This document shows positions 53,130-60,214 of a stretch of DNA of 64,000 nucleotides, in pieces (position 1 is the first letter of the stretch; every line of letters starts with the position of its first letter). This DNA comes from Paenirhodobacter ferrireducens (GTDB lineage: Bacteria; Pseudomonadota; Alphaproteobacteria; Rhodobacterales; Rhodobacteraceae). The stretch spans positions 1 to 64,000 of the forward strand of contig NZ_SAVB01000011.1 in NCBI RefSeq assembly GCF_004022265.1. Reading direction: 5' to 3'. The position numbers and the translations under genes are program-made. Below the pieces are notes generated by a model, which saw only the letters and a list, made by a program, of their open reading frames with translations, searched no databases and was not told the origin of the DNA.

Positions 53130-54094
53130 GCCGGAAGAACCTTCTCAGCGGGCTGATGGGCCCGACCGATCCGCAGGCCCCCTCCCCTGCCCCCGCTCCG
53201 GGCCCTTCGGTCTCGGGGCTCGATCCGGACCGGCCGCGCTTCGCCCGTGGCGCGATCGGCGCGATCTCGCGCTCGGTCGCCGATCTGCAGGCCCGCGCGC
53301 TGGTCGAGATCGACCCGGCGCTGATCGACGCGGGCGGCGTGCAGGACCGGCTGGAAAGCGACGATGCCGAGGATGCGGCGCTGCGCGCCTCGATCGCCGA
53401 ATACGGCCAGCAGGTGCCGGTGCTGGTGCGCCCGCATCCCTCGGCCGAGGGCCGCTATCAGATCGTCTATGGCCGCCGCCGGGTGCTCGCCCTGCGCGAC
53501 CTCGGCCGTCCGGTCAAGGCGCTGGTGCGGGCGCTCGATGACCGCGACCTGTTGATCGCGCAGGGGCAGGAAAACACCGCCCGCCGCGATCTCTCCTTCA
53601 TCGAGAAGGCCAGTTTCGCCCGGCAGATGCTGGCGGCGGGCTATGACCGCAAGATCATCGGCGACACGCTGTCGATGGACAAGACCCTGATTTCGCGTCT
53701 GCTTTCCGTGGCCGAGCGGGTCGCGCCCGAGGTCGTCGAGGCGATCGGTGCCGCGCCCTCGGTGGGCCGTGACCGCTGGCTGGCGCTTGCCGATGCGATC
53801 GAGGCGGGCGACCATGCCGCCTCGGACGTCGTGGCGATGGTGAACCTCTCGGGCGGGGCGACCTCGGACGCGCGGTTCGAGGCGGCGCTTGCCTATGCCA
53901 AGGGGCCGAAACCCGCCCGCAACCGCCCTGCCCCGCAGCGCATCGACAGCGTGAACGGCATGCCGCTGGCCGAGGCCGAGCGTCGCGGCGGCCGCCTGAC
54001 CCTGCGCTTCGAGAAGCGCCTCGACCGTGGGTTCGAGGACTGGCTTCTGACCGAACTTCCCGCGCTGCACCGCAAGTGGAGCGAGGGCGCATGA
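53126..54094 (+). CDS. repB: RepB, ParB-type plasmid partition protein
   Basis: 322 residues from ATG 53126 (MSRKNLLSGLMG). The ParB/Srx box GQQVPVLVRPHP and YGRRRVLALRDLG, the motif QGQENTARRDLSFIEKA and a central HTH (DRKIIGDTLSMDKTLISRLLSVAE) are all present. It binds the parS sites at 55453 and 55490. It is co-translated with repA. Confidence 0.95.
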   Translation: MSRKNLLSGLMGPTDPQAPSPAPAPGPSVSGLDPDRPRFARGAIGAISRSVADLQARALVEIDPALIDAGGVQDRLESDDAEDAALRASIAEYGQQVPVLVRPHPSAEGRYQIVYGRRRVLALRDLGRPVKALVRALDDRDLLIAQGQENTARRDLSFIEKASFARQMLAAGYDRKIIGDTLSMDKTLISRLLSVAERVAPEVVEAIGAAPSVGRDRWLALADAIEAGDHAASDVVAMVNLSGGATSDARFEAALAYAKGPKPARNRPAPQRIDSVNGMPLAEAERRGGRLTLRFEKRLDRGFEDWLLTELPALHRKWSEGA

Positions 54095-54136
54095 TCCCGT
54101 CACCCGCAACCAAGGAGGCACGACCCGGCCAATAGA

Positions 54137-54170
54137 GAAAAGCCCCCCAGGACATGACATCCCGAGAGGC
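54137..54170 (-). terminator. Intrinsic terminator of the antisense RNA
   Basis: In the minus-strand RNA GCCUCUCGGGA pairs with UCCUGGGGGGC (11 bp including GU pairs, 7-nt loop), followed by UUUUC. In the opposite, sense mRNA these arms can pair only with mismatches, as expected for a ctRNA-specific terminator. Confidence 0.75.
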
Positions 54171-54186
54171 CCGTTCTTGATCTAGC
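54137..54186 (-). ncRNA. repABC antisense counter-transcribed RNA (ctRNA / incA)
   Basis: On the minus strand, opposite the repB-repC spacer, a promoter (54221-54193) would start a roughly 50-nt RNA at about 54186. The RNA contains part of a 7-bp dyad (TTCTTGA ... TCAAGAA, 54174-54195) and ends in an 11-bp hairpin (54170/54142, GU pairs included) followed by UUUUC at 54141-54137. This matches the position, size and layout of the ctRNA that represses repC translation and causes incompatibility in repABC plasmids. Confidence 0.8.
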
Positions 54187-54192
54187 ACTCAA

Positions 54193-54221
54193 GAAATACA
54201 GGCCCGACGAATCGCTGTCAA
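54193..54221 (-). promoter_or_regulatory. Promoter of the repABC antisense RNA
   Basis: On the minus strand a perfect -35 TTGACA (54221-54216) is followed after 17 nt by a -10-like TATTTC (54198-54193). The -35 lies inside GCTGTCAAC (plus, 54214-54222), which is identical to nine bases of the parS palindrome. RepB could therefore touch this promoter. Confidence 0.65.
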
Positions 54222-54267
54222 CATCGCATCTGCGGTGGCCGATTTCTTTTTGCCTCGTGAAGACCGA

Positions 54268-55449
54268 ATGCAGCACATTTCCACGACGCCTTTCGGGCGG
54301 CGGCCGGTTGCGGCTGGCCATCTGGCACAGCGCGCCCTGGCCGAGGCCCCCCTGCCCGCCTCGGCGCCCGACAAATGGGCGATCCTGCGCGACCTGACTG
54401 CCGCGCGCGCGGCCTTCGGCATCTCCGACCGGGATCTCGCCGTGCTTTCGGCGCTGGTCAGCTTTCATCCGCATCTGCAGCTCGCCGAGGGCGACGGCAC
54501 CATCGTTTTTCCGTCGAACGCGGCGCTTGGCGAGCGCACGCATGGCATGGCGGAATCGACCCTGCGCCGGCATCTTTCGGCCCTTGTGCGGGCGGGCCTC
54601 GTGCTGCGCCACGACAGCCCGAACGGCAAGCGCTATGCCGCGCGTGGGATGGATGGCGGGCTGGCGGTGGCCTTCGGCTTCGATCTGCGCCCCCTCCTCG
54701 TCCGCGCGGCCGAGATTGCGGCGGCGGCGGAGGCAGCCCGGGCGGCCAACCTGCGGCTGAAGCGTCTGCGCGAAGCCGTGGTGCTGCGTCTGCGCGACGC
54801 GACGAAGCTGATTGCCTTCGGAGAGGAGCTGGGCGGCAACTGGGATGCGCTGGCCGACCGCGCCCGCCTGATGGCCCGCAGCCTGCGTCGCAAGCTTGAC
54901 GTGGCAGCGCTCGAAGCCCTGGGGCTCGAGGCGGCGGATCTGCTCGAGTCCGTGAATGCTCTTCTGTCTCCGATCGAAACAGAAGAAATGAGCGGCAATG
55001 CCCTCGAATCCGAGCGGCACATACAGGATTCAAACAGACTCCTCTCTGAATCTGAACCTTCCAGTGAACAGGAAGGGTTGGCCGCGGCCGAGGCGCCCGA
55101 CCCCGACCGGGCGGTGCCGAAACTGCCGCTTTACCTTGTGCTGAAATCCTGTCCCGATCTTCTCGACTATGCGCCGCATGGCGTCGACAGCTGGCACGAG
55201 CTGGTGGGCGTGGCCGATTTCGTCCGACCGATGCTCGGCATCAGCGCCGATGCCTGGCGCGAGGCACGGGCGACGATGGGCGACGGCGCGGCGGCGGTGA
55301 CGCTGGCCTGCATCCTGCAACGCGCGTCCGAGATCCGCAGCCCGGGCGGCTATCTGCGCTCGCTCTCGGCGAAGGCGGCGGCCGGTGGCTTCTCGCCGGG
55401 GCCGATGGTGATGGCGCTTTTGCGCGCCGACAACACCCGCGCGGCGTGA
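54268..55449 (+). CDS. repC: RepC, replication initiator of repABC replicon
   Basis: About 393 residues from ATG 54268 (MQHISTTPFGRRPV, the usual RepC opening). An N-terminal winged-helix region contains SNAALGERTHGMAESTLRRHLSALVRAGLV and a C-terminal domain contains LVGVADFVRPMLGISADAWREA. RepC opens the origin, which in this plasmid family lies within repC itself. The stretch 54950-55075 is distinctly richer in A and T and is the likely oriV. Translation is expected to be limited by the ctRNA just upstream. Confidence 0.93.
   Translation: MQHISTTPFGRRPVAAGHLAQRALAEAPLPASAPDKWAILRDLTAARAAFGISDRDLAVLSALVSFHPHLQLAEGDGTIVFPSNAALGERTHGMAESTLRRHLSALVRAGLVLRHDSPNGKRYAARGMDGGLAVAFGFDLRPLLVRAAEIAAAAEAARAANLRLKRLREAVVLRLRDATKLIAFGEELGGNWDALADRARLMARSLRRKLDVAALEALGLEAADLLESVNALLSPIETEEMSGNALESERHIQDSNRLLSESEPSSEQEGLAAAEAPDPDRAVPKLPLYLVLKSCPDLLDYAPHGVDSWHELVGVADFVRPMLGISADAWREARATMGDGAAAVTLACILQRASEIRSPGGYLRSLSAKAAAGGFSPGPMVMALLRADNTRAA
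54950..55075. other. Candidate oriV (AT-richer stretch inside repC)
   Basis: The codons from about VNALLSPIETEEM to ESEPSSEQEG are much less GC-rich than the rest of repC and encode a low-complexity linker. In studied repABC plasmids the replication origin lies in an AT-rich segment of repC, so this is the natural candidate. Location is inferred from composition and family knowledge. Confidence 0.45.
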
Positions 55450-55452
55450 TCG

Positions 55453-55468
55453 GTTGACAGCTGTCAAC
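55453..55468. promoter_or_regulatory. parS site 1 (RepB-binding centromere)
   Basis: GTTGACAGCTGTCAAC is a perfect 16-bp palindrome matching the repABC parS consensus (GTTnnCnGCnGnnAAC). It sits 4 nt after the repC stop codon. An identical copy follows 21 nt later. Confidence 0.92.
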
Positions 55469-55489
55469 CAGCGGCGCGCGGCAGGACGT

Positions 55490-55505
55490 GTTGACAGCTG
55501 TCAAC
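55490..55505. promoter_or_regulatory. parS site 2 (RepB-binding centromere)
   Basis: A second exact copy of GTTGACAGCTGTCAAC. The two sites are separated by 21 bp, 37 bp start to start, which puts them about three and a half helical turns apart. Confidence 0.92.
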
Positions 55506-55579
55506 TTTACGGGCGCCGTGTCGAAGGGGGATTTCCTTGGCCGCGCGATGCGCTAGGAAGCGGGCACAAGGAGGCCCCC

Positions 55580-55831
55580 GTGCAGATCCGGCTCGAGAAG
55601 ATCAACCACATCCGGCGCCAGCGCCGGTTCTACGAGATCAGCGTCACGCAGACGCTGTTCGGCGAGTGGTGCCTTGTCCGTCGCTGGGGACCGATCGGCC
55701 GCGCCGGCGGCGGCAGCCTGACGGTCTACCTCGCCACGCTGTCCGAGGCCGAGGCCGCCTGCGAGCGGCTGAAGGCGTTGAAGCTGCGCCGCGGCTATGC
55801 GGTGATTCCGGTGCAGCTCGCGCTGTTCTGA
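55580..55831 (+). CDS. Small WGR-domain protein
   Basis: 83 residues from GTG 55580, with AAGGAGG 5 nt upstream. The WGR core is clear (FYEISVTQTLFGEWCLVRRWGPIGRAGGG). The WGR domain is a small putative nucleic-acid-binding module. Stand-alone WGR genes are often found next to repABC modules in alphaproteobacteria, so a plasmid-related role is plausible but undefined. It is convergent with the GntR gene, with a 3-nt gap. Confidence 0.85.
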   Translation: MQIRLEKINHIRRQRRFYEISVTQTLFGEWCLVRRWGPIGRAGGGSLTVYLATLSEAEAACERLKALKLRRGYAVIPVQLALF

Positions 55832-55834
55832 GGC

Positions 55835-56515
55835 TCAGCCGGCCGCGGCCAGCATCGCCCGGCCGGCGCGGATCGAACCGTCATGGATGTCGCGCTCGAG
55901 CGCCGTGCGCAGCGCCGCCCCGTCGCGGGCCCGCATCGCCGCCAGCATCTCCTTGTGATGGTCGACCATGGTGATCGCGGCGATATCCTCGATCACCTGA
56001 CGCTGGAAGGGCCCAAGCTGCAGCCAGATGCTTTCGATCAGCGGGATCGACGCCTGATCCGGGTTCAGCGCGTAAAGCGTCTTGTGGAACTCCTGGTTCA
56101 TCCGGGTCAGCGCGTCGAGGTTGCGCGCGGTGATCGCGGCATCCATCCGGTCGTCGAGCGCGGTGAGCTGGTCGATCACCACGTCCGAAAGATAGGGCAG
56201 GGCGCGGCCGGCGGCGTGGGTTTCGAGCAGCACGCGCAGCTCGACCAGTTCCTCGAACCGGCCCGGCGTCATCTGCGGCACGCGCAGCCGGCGATTGCCG
56301 AGAACCTCGATCGCCTTCTCGGTGCTGAGCCGGCGCACCGCCTCGCGGATCGGTGTCGGGCTGAGGCCGAGCGCCTGCGCGAGACCCCGGAAGGTCAGCG
56401 CCGTGCCGGGCTTCAGCGCCCCCACCATCACCGCGTTGCGCAGCCGGGCATAGGCATGCTCCTGGGTTGTCATGCCTTCGGCGGGCGGGATCTCGGGCAA
56501 CGGGAAATCGGTCAT
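55835..56515 (-). CDS. GntR-family regulator (FadR/FCD type)
   Basis: About 226 residues from ATG 56515 (MTDFPLPEIPPAEG). The winged HTH (AYARLRNAVMVGALKPGTALTFRGLAQALGLSPTPIREAVRRL) precedes an FCD ligand domain with metal-type residues (EFHKTLYAL, MVDHHKEMLAAM). It is divergent from the puuA-like gene across a 115-bp spacer containing three TATCACAA repeats, so it probably controls that operon in response to an amine or organic acid. Confidence 0.9.
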   Translation of the reverse strand: MTDFPLPEIPPAEGMTTQEHAYARLRNAVMVGALKPGTALTFRGLAQALGLSPTPIREAVRRLSTEKAIEVLGNRRLRVPQMTPGRFEELVELRVLLETHAAGRALPYLSDVVIDQLTALDDRMDAAITARNLDALTRMNQEFHKTLYALNPDQASIPLIESIWLQLGPFQRQVIEDIAAITMVDHHKEMLAAMRARDGAALRTALERDIHDGSIRAGRAMLAAAG

Positions 56516-56584
56516 CTGGGCCTTGGGATGCGGCGGTGCGGGGCACAATGGCCCGGGGCGGCGCTTGACTCAAGGAGAAATTCC

Positions 56585-56631
56585 TATCACAAACGGAAAA
56601 AGCTATCACAAAATATCAGGGAGTATCACAA
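56585..56631 (+). repeat. Three evenly spaced TATCACAA repeats upstream of the puuA-like gene
   Basis: TATCACAA occurs at 56585-56592, 56604-56611 and 56624-56631, start-to-start 19 and 20 bp, about two helical turns each, so all copies lie on the same DNA face. The last copy overlaps the ATG at 56631. A degenerate copy (ATATCAGG) lies between the second and third. This is an operator-like array, probably for the divergent GntR regulator. Confidence 0.6.
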
Positions 56632-57980
56632 TGAAGCCCGAGGAGGCGACGGCCTGGCTGGCCGACCGACCCGAAATCGAGACGATCTTCGCCTGCATCT
56701 GCGACCTGAACGGCGTGATGCGGGGCAAGCGCGTGCCGGTCGACCAGGTCGAGAAGATCGTTTCCGGCGGGCTGCGGATGCCGCTGTCGCTTCTGGGCAT
56801 GGATATCTGGGGCGAGGACATCGAGGGCAACGAACTGGTGTGGGACACCGGCGATGCCGACGGGCTGTGCGATTTCACCGGCCGGCCGCTGATCCCGGTC
56901 GACTGGACGGCGCGGCCGGCGGCCTTTGCGCAGCTGTGGATGCGGACCGAGAACGGCGAGCCGTTTCCGGGTGATCCGCGCCGCGCGCTCGCCGCGATCG
57001 TCGAGCGCTACAAGGCGCTTGGCCTGACGCCGGTGGTCGCGACCGAGCTCGAATTCTACGTCGTCGATCCCTCGAATGCCGCGCCGCAGCCGCCGTGCTC
57101 GCCGGTCACCGGCAAGCGGCTCGACAGTGACGGGGCGTTGTCGCTCGACGAATTGCAGCATTTCGACGCCTTCCTGAACGAGGTCTATGACGCCTGTGCG
57201 GCGCAGGGCATTCCGGCCGATGCGGCGATTTCCGAGAACGGGGCAGGGCAGTTCGAGATCAACCTGATGCATGTGGCCGACCCGCTGGAGGCGGCCGACG
57301 ATGCGGTGCTGTTCAAGCGGCTGGTGCGCGGCATCGCCCGCAAGCACGGGTTCGCGGCGACCTTCATGGCGAAACCCTATGGCGACCGGGCCGGTTCGGG
57401 GATGCATGTGCATTTCTCGCTGGTCGATGCCGAGGGCCGCAACGTCTTCGACAATGGCGGCGAGGAGGGCACCGAGCGGATGCGCCACGCCGTCGCCGGT
57501 CTGATCCGGACGATGGCCGAGAACACGCTGGTCTTCGCGCCGCACGAGAACTCCTATCGCCGGCTGCTGCCGGGCTCGCATGCGCCGTCCTCGGTCGCCT
57601 GGGGCTATGAAAACCGCACCGTGGCGATCCGGATTCCGGGCGGCAGCCACAAGGCGCGGCGGATCGAGCACCGCGTGGCCGGCGCCGATGCCAACCCCTA
57701 TCTGGTGCTCGCCTCGATCCTCGGGGGCGCGCTGCTGGGCATCGAGGGGCAGTGGGAGCCGCCGGCACCGATCCTCGGCGACGCCTATTCGCAGGTGATC
57801 GAGACCCTGCCGCCCGACTGGGCCTCGGCGATCGAGGCCTTCGAGAAGGGCGGGCATGTCGAGCAGATCTATTCGAAGCGCCTGCGCCGGATGTTCGTGC
57901 AGTGCAAGCTGCAGGAGCTGCGCCGCTTCACCCGCCACGTCACCGATTTCGAATACCACTCCTACCTGGAGGCCGTCTGA
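56631..57980 (+). CDS. Glutamine-synthetase-family ligase, PuuA-like (gamma-glutamylputrescine synthetase type)
   Basis: 449 residues from ATG 56631 (AGGGAG 7 nt upstream). Glutamine synthetase fold motifs are present: DLNGVMRGKRVP near the N-terminus, ATELEFYV, ENGAGQFEINL, GSGMHVHFSL and AIRIPGG with Arg. The arrangement with a downstream FAD amine oxidase is that of PuuA-PuuB, where an amine is gamma-glutamylated with ATP and then oxidised. Putrescine is the reference substrate, but relatives act on isopropylamine, ethanolamine or other amines. Its stop overlaps the next start (TGATG). Confidence 0.88.
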   Translation: MKPEEATAWLADRPEIETIFACICDLNGVMRGKRVPVDQVEKIVSGGLRMPLSLLGMDIWGEDIEGNELVWDTGDADGLCDFTGRPLIPVDWTARPAAFAQLWMRTENGEPFPGDPRRALAAIVERYKALGLTPVVATELEFYVVDPSNAAPQPPCSPVTGKRLDSDGALSLDELQHFDAFLNEVYDACAAQGIPADAAISENGAGQFEINLMHVADPLEAADDAVLFKRLVRGIARKHGFAATFMAKPYGDRAGSGMHVHFSLVDAEGRNVFDNGGEEGTERMRHAVAGLIRTMAENTLVFAPHENSYRRLLPGSHAPSSVAWGYENRTVAIRIPGGSHKARRIEHRVAGADANPYLVLASILGGALLGIEGQWEPPAPILGDAYSQVIETLPPDWASAIEAFEKGGHVEQIYSKRLRRMFVQCKLQELRRFTRHVTDFEYHSYLEAV

Positions 57981-59302
57981 TGAACGCCCAGCCCACCTTC
58001 CCGAACCACCCCTATGCGGGCAACGGCGCCCATACCGGCAGCTATTATGCCGCCTCGGCCAACCCCGCGCCGCTGCGGCCCGAGCTGGTGGGCACGCATG
58101 AGACCGACGTCTGTGTGCTGGGCGCGGGCTTCTCGGGCCTGTCGACGGCGCTGCACCTGGCCGAGAAGGGCTACAAGGTGACGGTGGTCGAGGGCGCGCG
58201 GATCGGCTGGGGCGCGTCCGGCCGCAACGGCGGGCAGATCGTGAACGGGCTGAACGCGAGCTTGCAGACGATCGGCCGGCGCTATGGCGCGGATGCGGCG
58301 AAGTTCGTCGCAAGCCTCGTCACCGAGGGCGGCGACATCATCCGCGAGCGGATCGCCACCTATGACATCAAGTGCGATCTGAAGCAGGGCAACGTCTTTG
58401 CCGGGCTGACGCAGGCGCACATGCGCGAGCTCGAGGCGCGGCGCAAGCTGTGGCGCAGCTATGGCATCGAGAGCCAGGAGATGCTGAGCCGCGACGAGAT
58501 GCGCCAGCACGCCGCCTCGGACCTCTACACGGGCGGGATGATCGACCACAAGGGCGGCCACATGCACCCGCTGAACCTCGCCCTTGGCGAGGCGGCGGCG
58601 ATCGAGCGGCTTGGCGGCACGGTCTTCGAGATGTCGCCGGTGATCTCGGTCGACACCGCCTCGGCGCGGCCCTCGCTGAGCACGGCGAAGGGCAAGGTCG
58701 TGGCGAAGGTCATGGTGCTGTGCGGCAACGCCTATCTCGGCCATGTGGTGCCGACGCTCGAGTGGCGGGTGATGCCGGTCTCGACCCAGGTGATGGCGAC
58801 CGAGCCGCTTGGCGAGACGCTGGCGCGGCAGCTGATGCCGTCGGACGTCTGCATCGAGGATGTGCGCTATATCCTTGATTACTATCGCATGTCGGCGGAC
58901 AACCGGCTCCTGTTCGGCGGCGGCACCGTCTATGGCGGCACCGATCCCAAGGACATCAAGGCGAAGCTGTGGAAGAACCTCGAGAAGGTCTTCCCGCAGC
59001 TCAAGGGCACGAAGATCGACTATGCCTGGTCGGGGAATTTCGCGCTCTCGTTCTCGCGCGTGCCGCAGATGGGCCGGCTTGGCGCCAATACCTATTTCGC
59101 GCATGGCTATTCGGGCCATGGCGTGACCGGCTCGCACACCTTCGGGCGGATCCTGTCCGAGGCGATCCACGGCGACCAGAGCCGCTTCGACATGTTCGCC
59201 AAGATGCCCTGGATCCCGTTCCCGGGCGGGCGGATGTTCCGCGTGCCCTATTCGGTCATCGGCTCGTGGTGGTACGCGGTGCGCGACCGGCTGGGCGTGT
59301 AA
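57980..59302 (+). CDS. FAD-dependent amine oxidase, PuuB-like (gamma-glutamylputrescine oxidase type)
   Basis: 440 residues from ATG 57980. The N-terminal region HPYAGNGAHTGSYYAAS and the FAD fold CVLGAGFSGLSTALHLAEKG with WGASGRNGGQIVNG are typical of PuuB-like enzymes. The C-terminal YFAHGYSGHGVTGSHTFG closes the fold. It oxidises the gamma-glutamylated amine made by the preceding gene to an aldehyde, ammonia and H2O2. It is translationally coupled to the puuA-like gene. Confidence 0.9.
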   Translation: MNAQPTFPNHPYAGNGAHTGSYYAASANPAPLRPELVGTHETDVCVLGAGFSGLSTALHLAEKGYKVTVVEGARIGWGASGRNGGQIVNGLNASLQTIGRRYGADAAKFVASLVTEGGDIIRERIATYDIKCDLKQGNVFAGLTQAHMRELEARRKLWRSYGIESQEMLSRDEMRQHAASDLYTGGMIDHKGGHMHPLNLALGEAAAIERLGGTVFEMSPVISVDTASARPSLSTAKGKVVAKVMVLCGNAYLGHVVPTLEWRVMPVSTQVMATEPLGETLARQLMPSDVCIEDVRYILDYYRMSADNRLLFGGGTVYGGTDPKDIKAKLWKNLEKVFPQLKGTKIDYAWSGNFALSFSRVPQMGRLGANTYFAHGYSGHGVTGSHTFGRILSEAIHGDQSRFDMFAKMPWIPFPGGRMFRVPYSVIGSWWYAVRDRLGV

Positions 59303-59341
59303 GGCGGCCGGTAGGGCAGGGGGGCAGGGCCCCCCGGCTGA

Positions 59342-60067
59342 TTAGCCCGGGACCGGCATCTTGCGCGTGGCATCGGGCGACAGCACGGTCGCCACGATCC
59401 GGTCCCGGAACAGCTCGACATGGCGGGCGGCGACACGTTCGGCGCTTTCGGTATCCTGATCGCGGATGAAGGCGACCATCTCGCGGTGATCGGCAATGGT
59501 CAGGTCGAGATGGTGCTGCAGCCGCGCCTTGCTGCCGTCATGCTCGATGAAGCTGACATGTCCCACCCGCATCCCCTCGATCAGCGCGCGCTCGTAGGCG
59601 TGGTGCAGATGGCGCGAATGCGCGGCCTCGCTGATCGCGAGGTGAAAGCGGAAGTTCATCTCGTTGAGCGCATCGACATCGCGCCGCGGCGCGGCCTGTT
59701 CGAAGCCCTGCGCGGCGGCCTCGATCTCGCGCAGCTGCGCGGGGGTGCGGCGCAGCGCGGCAAGGGTCGTCTGTGACCGTTGCAGCAGGTCGAGCGATTC
59801 GAAGAAATCCCGCAGATCGAAGAGATTCATCGCCGCCACGCGCGAGCCGCGGCCGCGCACCGCCTGCACCAGGCCCTCGGCGGTGAGCCGGATCAGCGCC
59901 TCGCGGACCGGGGTCCGGGAGACTTCGTAGCGGGCCGAGATTTCCAGCTCGTCGAGATCCGAGCCGGGCTTCAGCTCCAGCCGCAGAATCGCCTGTCGCA
60001 GCATGCGGTAGACATGTTCCGCCCCGCGTTCCGCTGCCGGTTTCGTCGCCGCGGCTTTTTTTGCCAT
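59342..60067 (-). CDS. GntR-family regulator (FCD type)
   Basis: About 241 residues from ATG 60067 (MAKKAAATKPAAERG). The HTH region VYRMLRQAILRLELKPGSDLDELEISARYEVSRTPVREALIRL is followed by an FCD domain (NFRFHLAISEAAHSRHLHHAYERAL, DHREMVAFI) with conserved His residues. It is divergent from the hydantoinase genes, with palindromic TGTATACA-type sites in the 147-bp spacer, and is the likely regulator of that operon. It is convergent with the puuB-like gene. Confidence 0.9.
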   Translation of the reverse strand: MAKKAAATKPAAERGAEHVYRMLRQAILRLELKPGSDLDELEISARYEVSRTPVREALIRLTAEGLVQAVRGRGSRVAAMNLFDLRDFFESLDLLQRSQTTLAALRRTPAQLREIEAAAQGFEQAAPRRDVDALNEMNFRFHLAISEAAHSRHLHHAYERALIEGMRVGHVSFIEHDGSKARLQHHLDLTIADHREMVAFIRDQDTESAERVAARHVELFRDRIVATVLSPDATRKMPVPG

Positions 60068-60099
60068 GTTCCCGCTCTCGCTGCACGCTTTCCAAGCGC

Positions 60100-60108
60100 T
60101 TGTATACA
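60100..60108. promoter_or_regulatory. GntR-type operator candidate near the GntR gene
   Basis: TTGTATACA contains the perfect palindrome TGTATACA (60101-60108), 33 bp upstream of the GntR gene start. This is the symmetric half-site type expected for FadR/FCD-type GntR regulators. The same TGTAT/ATACA arms recur at 60173-60185. Confidence 0.45.
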
Positions 60109-60156
60109 GCTGCGCATGTGCATTTTCCAAGATGGAATGGCGCGGAATGCAAGTTG

Positions 60157-60186
60157 TTGACAGCATCATATTATACAGTGTGTATT
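60157..60186 (+). promoter_or_regulatory. Promoter with overlapping operator upstream of hyuA
   Basis: A perfect -35 TTGACA (60157-60162) is followed after 18 nt by TGTATT (60181-60186). The palindrome ATACA-GTG-TGTAT (60173-60185) overlaps this -10, as a repressor operator would. It lies 30-60 nt before the hyuA start at 60215. Confidence 0.5.
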
Positions 60187-60214
60187 TTTATGAAATACTG
60201 GAAGGATGCATGAT

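Noticed and set aside
56585-56631. The TATCACAA repeats as replication iterons or a CRISPR-like array
   Set aside because: There are only three 8-bp copies, in a divergent promoter spacer about 1.1 kb from repC. RepABC plasmids do not use such iterons, and no spacer/repeat structure exists.
56631-57980. Calling the gene housekeeping glutamine synthetase glnA
   Set aside because: It lacks the GlnA context, is followed by a coupled FAD amine oxidase and has a divergent GntR regulator, which is the PuuA-type arrangement.
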